From: an uncultured Gemmiger sp.
Lineage (GTDB): Bacteria; Bacillota; Clostridia; Oscillospirales; Ruminococcaceae
NCBI GenBank assembly: GCA_944382805.1
Contig: CALWNS010000221.1
Coordinates: 1-8,931 of the forward strand
Reading direction: 5' to 3'
DNA length: 8,931 nt
Both the position numbers and the translations under genes were made by a program. The notes under the pieces were generated by a model, which did no database searches, had not been told where the DNA came from, and worked only from the letters and a program-made list of their open reading frames with translations. Numbering within the stretch: the stretch's first letter is position 1; each line of letters opens with the position of its first letter. This document shows positions 5,493 to 8,931 of this stretch, piece after piece.

Positions 5493-8400
5493 TCAGTAGC
5501 GCTGCAGCATGGGGAATACCAGCGCCAGCACGGCCCAGGCCGCCTGGTACAGCACCAGGGCGGGCAGCGGCAGCGCGGCGATGCCCCCGGCCAGCACCAT
5601 GACCACCGAGAGCACGCAGGACAAAAGCACCGAGACCGAAAGCACCATGGAGGCTTTGCGCTCGGCTTCGGCCGCGCCGGCGGCGGCTTCCAGGCCGCCG
5701 ACCAGGCTGGCAAAGCTGCCCAGGTGCAGCATATTGCCCTCGCTTTCGGGCAGCCAGGCCGTGGCCGGCTCCAGCGCTTTGCGCGCGGCGGCGTCCAGCA
5801 CGCGCACGCTGCCGCCGGGCAGCGTGTAGGCGGCCTCCAGCAGGGCTTCGTCACAGTTGAAGTCGTCCCCGTCCACGATCAGCGAAAGGCCGGAACGGCG
5901 CAGGCCGTCCAGCACGGCGGCGGTGTCGCTGTCGCCCTGGTAGGAGACTAAGAACATACTGAACAGACTGCCGGACACCGCCAGGTAGATGACCCGCCGC
6001 TGGTTGACGGTGTGGCGTTTTTCGTAGTCCAGGCTGGGCAGCTGGATGTCGAACTGCTGCATGAGCCGGCGGTTGCCGATGAGCACCCGCTCGCCGTTGA
6101 TCCAGCCCACATGGCCGCAGCCGTACACGGTTTCGAAATCATCCACCTGGCACAGCAGCTTGCGGTTATCACCGATCATGCCCAGGAACACTTCGCGCAG
6201 CGTGGGCGCGCCCTGGGCCAGCATGGAGGCCGCATAGGTAATGGCCTGGTCGATGTGGTCCTTCTGGATGGGGCGGATGCCGCACAGCTTGACACAGCCG
6301 CTGGGGAACAGGTCCTGCGCCGAAACCTGGATCACGTTGACGCGGCCAAGCTGGCGGATGTCGCGCCAGCCGGGCACCACCGCCCCCACCTGGGCGGCGC
6401 TGCGCTGCATGAGCTGTGCCGGCAGCGCCGACAGCAGCGTGCCGGCCAGCGGCGCGGCGATGCACAGAACGGCGGCCATGGCGGTCACGGCCTGGCCGGC
6501 GTCGCGCCGGTACAGCAGCGTGAACAGCAGCGCGGCCAGCGCGCAGCCGCCGGCCAGGCGGGCCAGCTGCTGCTGTTTTTTATCGGAGGTGCGCGGCGCG
6601 CCGGAGGCGCGCAGAAAATCCTTGAGCAGGCGCGTGGGGCGGCTGACCAGCACGCTGGGGCGCGGCTGGTCCAGCCCGCGGGTCACGGTGCGCAGCACGC
6701 CGGCGTCCTGCAGGCGGTAGGCCACGGCGTGGTCCACCCCGGCGCTGACCAGCTTAAAGTTTTCCCGCGTGGTGGCGGCGTCCATCCGCTTGCCCACCGT
6801 GTTCAGGCACAGCAGCAGCGCCGCCGGCCCGGCCATCAGGCCCAGGCGGTCCGGCGCGTACCAGGCCGGGTGGATCAGCAGCACCAGCAGCTGCACGGCC
6901 GCGCCCAGCGCCGCCAGCGCGGGCAGGGTATCGGCGGTGGGGGCGCGCAGCAGGCCCGCCAGGCCGGCGGCCATGGTGCGCCAGCACAGCCCGGCGGCGG
7001 CCAGCAGCAGGAGCAGCAGGGTGGCCAGCAGCGGCGTTTTGCCCACGGCCGGGTCCAGCGGGGCGGGCATGGGCAGCCCGGCCCCGGCGGCCGCCGTGCC
7101 CAGGTACAGCATGACCAGCGCCGCCGCCCCGGCCACGATGGCCGCCGCGGTCAGCGCCAGCACGCGGCTGTCCAGGTCGCGGCGGATGGCGGGCGCGTCG
7201 TCGGCGCGTTCGTATTCGTGCCGGCGGGCGGGCGCCTGCGTTTCTTCCTCTTCAAACGGCGGCTCGCCGCCCTCTTCGCCCTCGTCCTCCGGCTCGCCGT
7301 CCAGGCGCACGCCCTTGGTCTGGGGCGCGGCTTTGGGGCGCGCGGGGCGGGCGGCGCGGGCTTCGGCCGTGGGGTCGGTCAGGATGGCCGCCGCCTGGGC
7401 AAAGCGGTCGGGCGCGGGGGCCCCTGCCGGGGCAGCCCCGGCCCCCTGGTTGATCGATTCCTCGATGCCGCGCACAAAATCCAGCGTATCCGGCCGCGGG
7501 CCGGGGCGCGCCGTGTACAGCTGGGCCGAAAACCCGCTGGAGGCGGCCGGCGCGGGCTGCGCGGGCGCGCTTTCGGGGGCCAGCTCGGTGGTAAAGCCGC
7601 TGTGGCCGGCGCGGGGCGGCTGCTCGCCGGCGGCGATGCCGGCCAGGCGCACTTCGCCCGTCAGGGTGGCCGCCCTTTCGGCCGAAAGTTCCTCGAAGGT
7701 ATCGGCGCGGGCGGCCGGTTCGGCGCTTTCCGGCGCGGCGGCCGGTTCGCTGATCGGTTCGGCGGCCGGTTCCATGGCCGGCGCGGCGCTTTCCGGCGCG
7801 CGGGTCACGGCCGGTTCGGCCGGCTCCGGCTGCGGGCGGGGGGCCGGCGTCAGGACCGGCTCGCCCACCGGCTCGCTGACCGGGGTCTCCACGGCCGGGG
7901 CCGCGCGCTTTTTGTGCTGGCCGGGCGTAAATTCAATGGTGTTGCGCTTTTTGCGGTAGATGGTCCCGGTGGCGCCGGTGCGCGTGGTCTGCCGCGCGGC
8001 GGGCTGCGCGGGGGCCGCGCCGCCCTGGGCCGCGAACCGGCGCGAATGGTAGACCGTCTTTTCCGGCGCGGGGGCCGCCGGGGCCGGCCGGCTGCGCAGC
8101 GGCTCCAGGTCCGGCACGGTGCCGGTCGCCTCCTCCAGGTGCAGGCTAGCGTAGGTATCGCCGTAATCCTCGGCCGGCTCGCTTTGGGGCGCGCGACGGC
8201 CGAACAGCCCGCCGAACAGCCCGCGGCGGGCCGGGGCACGGTCCCATGTATCGGTCAGCTGCAATGTCTCGGCTTCGCCGTCGTCGGCGGCATCCAGGTC
8301 CATGGCCGGGCCGGGCTGCGCGGGGGCGGCGGTATCTTCGGCGGCGTATGTGCCGGTATATTCCTCTTCATATTCCCCAGCGTATTGTTCGGTGGAATAT

Positions 8401-8931
8401 TCCTCTTTGTATTTTTCTGGTTCCGGCTGCTCCGGGGCGGGCTGCGGCTGGGCGGCCGGCTCGGCGCGGCGGCCGCCCAGCGAGACGTTGATGGGCACGA
8501 ACTCGCCGGTATCCTCGGCCTTGCCCAGGCCGAACAGCCCGCGGCGCTTCTGGCCGGGGTCGCGCAGTTTGCCTTTTTCGTCCGGCAGCACGGCGGCGGT
8601 CTTGCCAAAGAACTGCTGGAACTGTTCCTTGCCGGCGTTCAGCTGGCGGGTGTTGGCCTGCTCGGCGCCGGGGGCCATTTTGATCAGGAAGTTTTTGATA
8701 ATGCTGGTGCGGGTGGTATCGCCGGCGGTATCCTGCGCGGGGGCGGTCTGCCGCCGCTGCGGCTGGGCCGGCGCGGGCTGCGCCGTCTGCGCGGGGGGCG
8801 TCTGCACAGGGGCGGCCGGGCGGGCCGCTTGCGCGGGCCGGGTTGGCTTTTGCGCCGCCGGGGCCGGCTTGGGGGCAGGCTGCGCCGCCTGCGCGGGCCG
8901 GGCCGGCTGTGTGGCGGGCTGCGCGGGCTTT
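5493..8931 (-). CDS. Partial: degenerate P1B-ATPase-like membrane protein with long disordered N-terminal region
   Basis: The frame is open to the window edge (about 1145 residues seen), so the N-terminus is missing. The first in-window start, GTG at 8807 (numbered 1 here), sits inside a Pro/Ala repeat and is not credible. Residues 1-547 are low-complexity Pro/Ala/Glu sequence. Hydrophobic segments follow at about 548-571, 592-608, 628-646, 653-673, 749-768, 773-797, 1054-1074 and 1079-1100. Residues 775-1104 align with the P1B ATPase core. LGRVNVIQV (820-828) precedes SAQDLFPSG where DKTGTLTEG is expected. CPC has become APL (785-787), the TGDN position reads DGDD (979-982), and no GDGxND or actuator TGE is found. 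The N-domain stretch GCG...NGERVLIGNRRLM (896-916) is well kept. The phosphorylated Asp is absent, so pumping is unlikely; a scaffold or sensor role is inferred. The gene ends 24 bases before the next. Confidence 0.7.
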   Translation of the reverse strand, partial: KPAQPATQPARPAQAAQPAPKPAPAAQKPTRPAQAARPAAPVQTPPAQTAQPAPAQPQRRQTAPAQDTAGDTTRTSIIKNFLIKMAPGAEQANTRQLNAGKEQFQQFFGKTAAVLPDEKGKLRDPGQKRRGLFGLGKAEDTGEFVPINVSLGGRRAEPAAQPQPAPEQPEPEKYKEEYSTEQYAGEYEEEYTGTYAAEDTAAPAQPGPAMDLDAADDGEAETLQLTDTWDRAPARRGLFGGLFGRRAPQSEPAEDYGDTYASLHLEEATGTVPDLEPLRSRPAPAAPAPEKTVYHSRRFAAQGGAAPAQPAARQTTRTGATGTIYRKKRNTIEFTPGQHKKRAAPAVETPVSEPVGEPVLTPAPRPQPEPAEPAVTRAPESAAPAMEPAAEPISEPAAAPESAEPAARADTFEELSAERAATLTGEVRLAGIAAGEQPPRAGHSGFTTELAPESAPAQPAPAASSGFSAQLYTARPGPRPDTLDFVRGIEESINQGAGAAPAGAPAPDRFAQAAAILTDPTAEARAARPARPKAAPQTKGVRLDGEPEDEGEEGGEPPFEEEETQAPARRHEYERADDAPAIRRDLDSRVLALTAAAIVAGAAALVMLYLGTAAAGAGLPMPAPLDPAVGKTPLLATLLLLLLAAAGLCWRTMAAGLAGLLRAPTADTLPALAALGAAVQLLVLLIHPAWYAPDRLGLMAGPAALLLCLNTVGKRMDAATTRENFKLVSAGVDHAVAYRLQDAGVLRTVTRGLDQPRPSVLVSRPTRLLKDFLRASGAPRTSDKKQQQLARLAGGCALAALLFTLLYRRDAGQAVTAMAAVLCIAAPLAGTLLSALPAQLMQRSAAQVGAVVPGWRDIRQLGRVNVIQVSAQDLFPSGCVKLCGIRPIQKDHIDQAITYAASMLAQGAPTLREVFLGMIGDNRKLLCQVDDFETVYGCGHVGWINGERVLIGNRRLMQQFDIQLPSLDYEKRHTVNQRRVIYLAVSGSLFSMFLVSYQGDSDTAAVLDGLRRSGLSLIVDGDDFNCDEALLEAAYTLPGGSVRVLDAAARKALEPATAWLPESEGNMLHLGSFASLVGGLEAAAGAAEAERKASMVLSVSVLLSCVLSVVMVLAGGIAALPLPALVLYQAAWAVLALVFPMLQRY
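7721..7800. repeat. Direct repeat in the low-complexity coding region
   Basis: The 17-base word cggcgctttccggcgcg occurs at 7721-7737 and again at 7784-7800, 63 bases (21 codons) apart, in frame. It encodes the repeated APESA of the Pro/Ala/Glu-rich region. This points to local duplication within the disordered segment. Confidence 0.6.
8830..8902. repeat. Direct repeat in the Pro/Ala/Gln-rich N-terminal coding region
   Basis: The word tgcgcgggccggg occurs at 8830-8842 and 8890-8902, exactly 60 bases (20 codons) apart. It encodes part of a repeated RPAQAA motif. The surrounding translation is almost entirely Pro, Ala, Gln, Lys and Arg, and it runs off the window edge. Confidence 0.55.

Noticed and set aside
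3066..5951. Plus-strand open frame of 961 codons antisense to five genes
   Set aside because: It spans several well-supported minus-strand genes, has Gln/His/Ala/Arg-rich composition typical of a GC-rich antisense frame, and shows no domain. It is a shadow of the real genes.
8805..8807. GTG as the start codon of the ATPase-like protein
   Set aside because: The frame stays open upstream to the window edge with the same Pro/Ala/Gln repeat, and there is no RBS before the GTG; it is an internal valine.

Overview
The window looks like chromosome from a high-GC, low-complexity-prone Clostridia member, most likely Oscillospiraceae of the Faecalibacterium/Subdoligranulum/Gemmiger kind. The basis is G+C-rich codon use, a strong AAGGAG-type ribosome binding site before every complete gene, firmicute-style gene content, and two small foldable intergenic repeats of a kind I recall from that group. 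The assignment to group is inference.

All eight genes lie on the minus strand, so they are read from the right end to the left. Gaps between them are only 16 to 60 bases and I see no terminator inside the run. In order of transcription: (1) a very large protein whose N-terminus lies beyond position 8931. It has a disordered Pro/Ala/Glu-rich region of about 590 residues followed by a membrane module that aligns with a P1B-type metal ATPase but lacks the catalytic motifs (5493-8931). (2) A small stand-alone DUF772-type (transposase N-terminal) protein starting with TTG (5052-5468). (3) A polytopic ArsP_2/DUF2899-type putative heavy-metal exporter (4155-5021). (4) A TetR regulator (3522-4115). 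(5) A single-domain glucose-type PTS EIIA (3002-3505). (6) A proteasome/HslV-like Ntn-hydrolase candidate with a serine in the nucleophile position (2404-2985). (7) A transglutaminase-like cysteine protein (1017-2381). (8) An RpiB-fold isomerase that resembles the uronate ketol-isomerase DhuI more than RpiB (318-956).

The left 317 bases hold no gene. They contain a 106-bp element with perfect 22-bp terminal inverted repeats, a small hairpin, and a second element of about 150 bp with imperfect inverted ends. The end of that second element, read on the minus strand, is followed by five Ts and would act as the terminator of the gene run.

The genes do not form a recognisable pathway. The clearest functional pairing is the ATPase-like protein with the metal-exporter-like permease. 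The most unusual object is the ATPase-like protein: fold landmarks of a P1B pump are kept while the phosphorylated Asp motif, the CPC metal motif and the hinge motif are gone, which suggests a pump fold reused as a scaffold or sensor.
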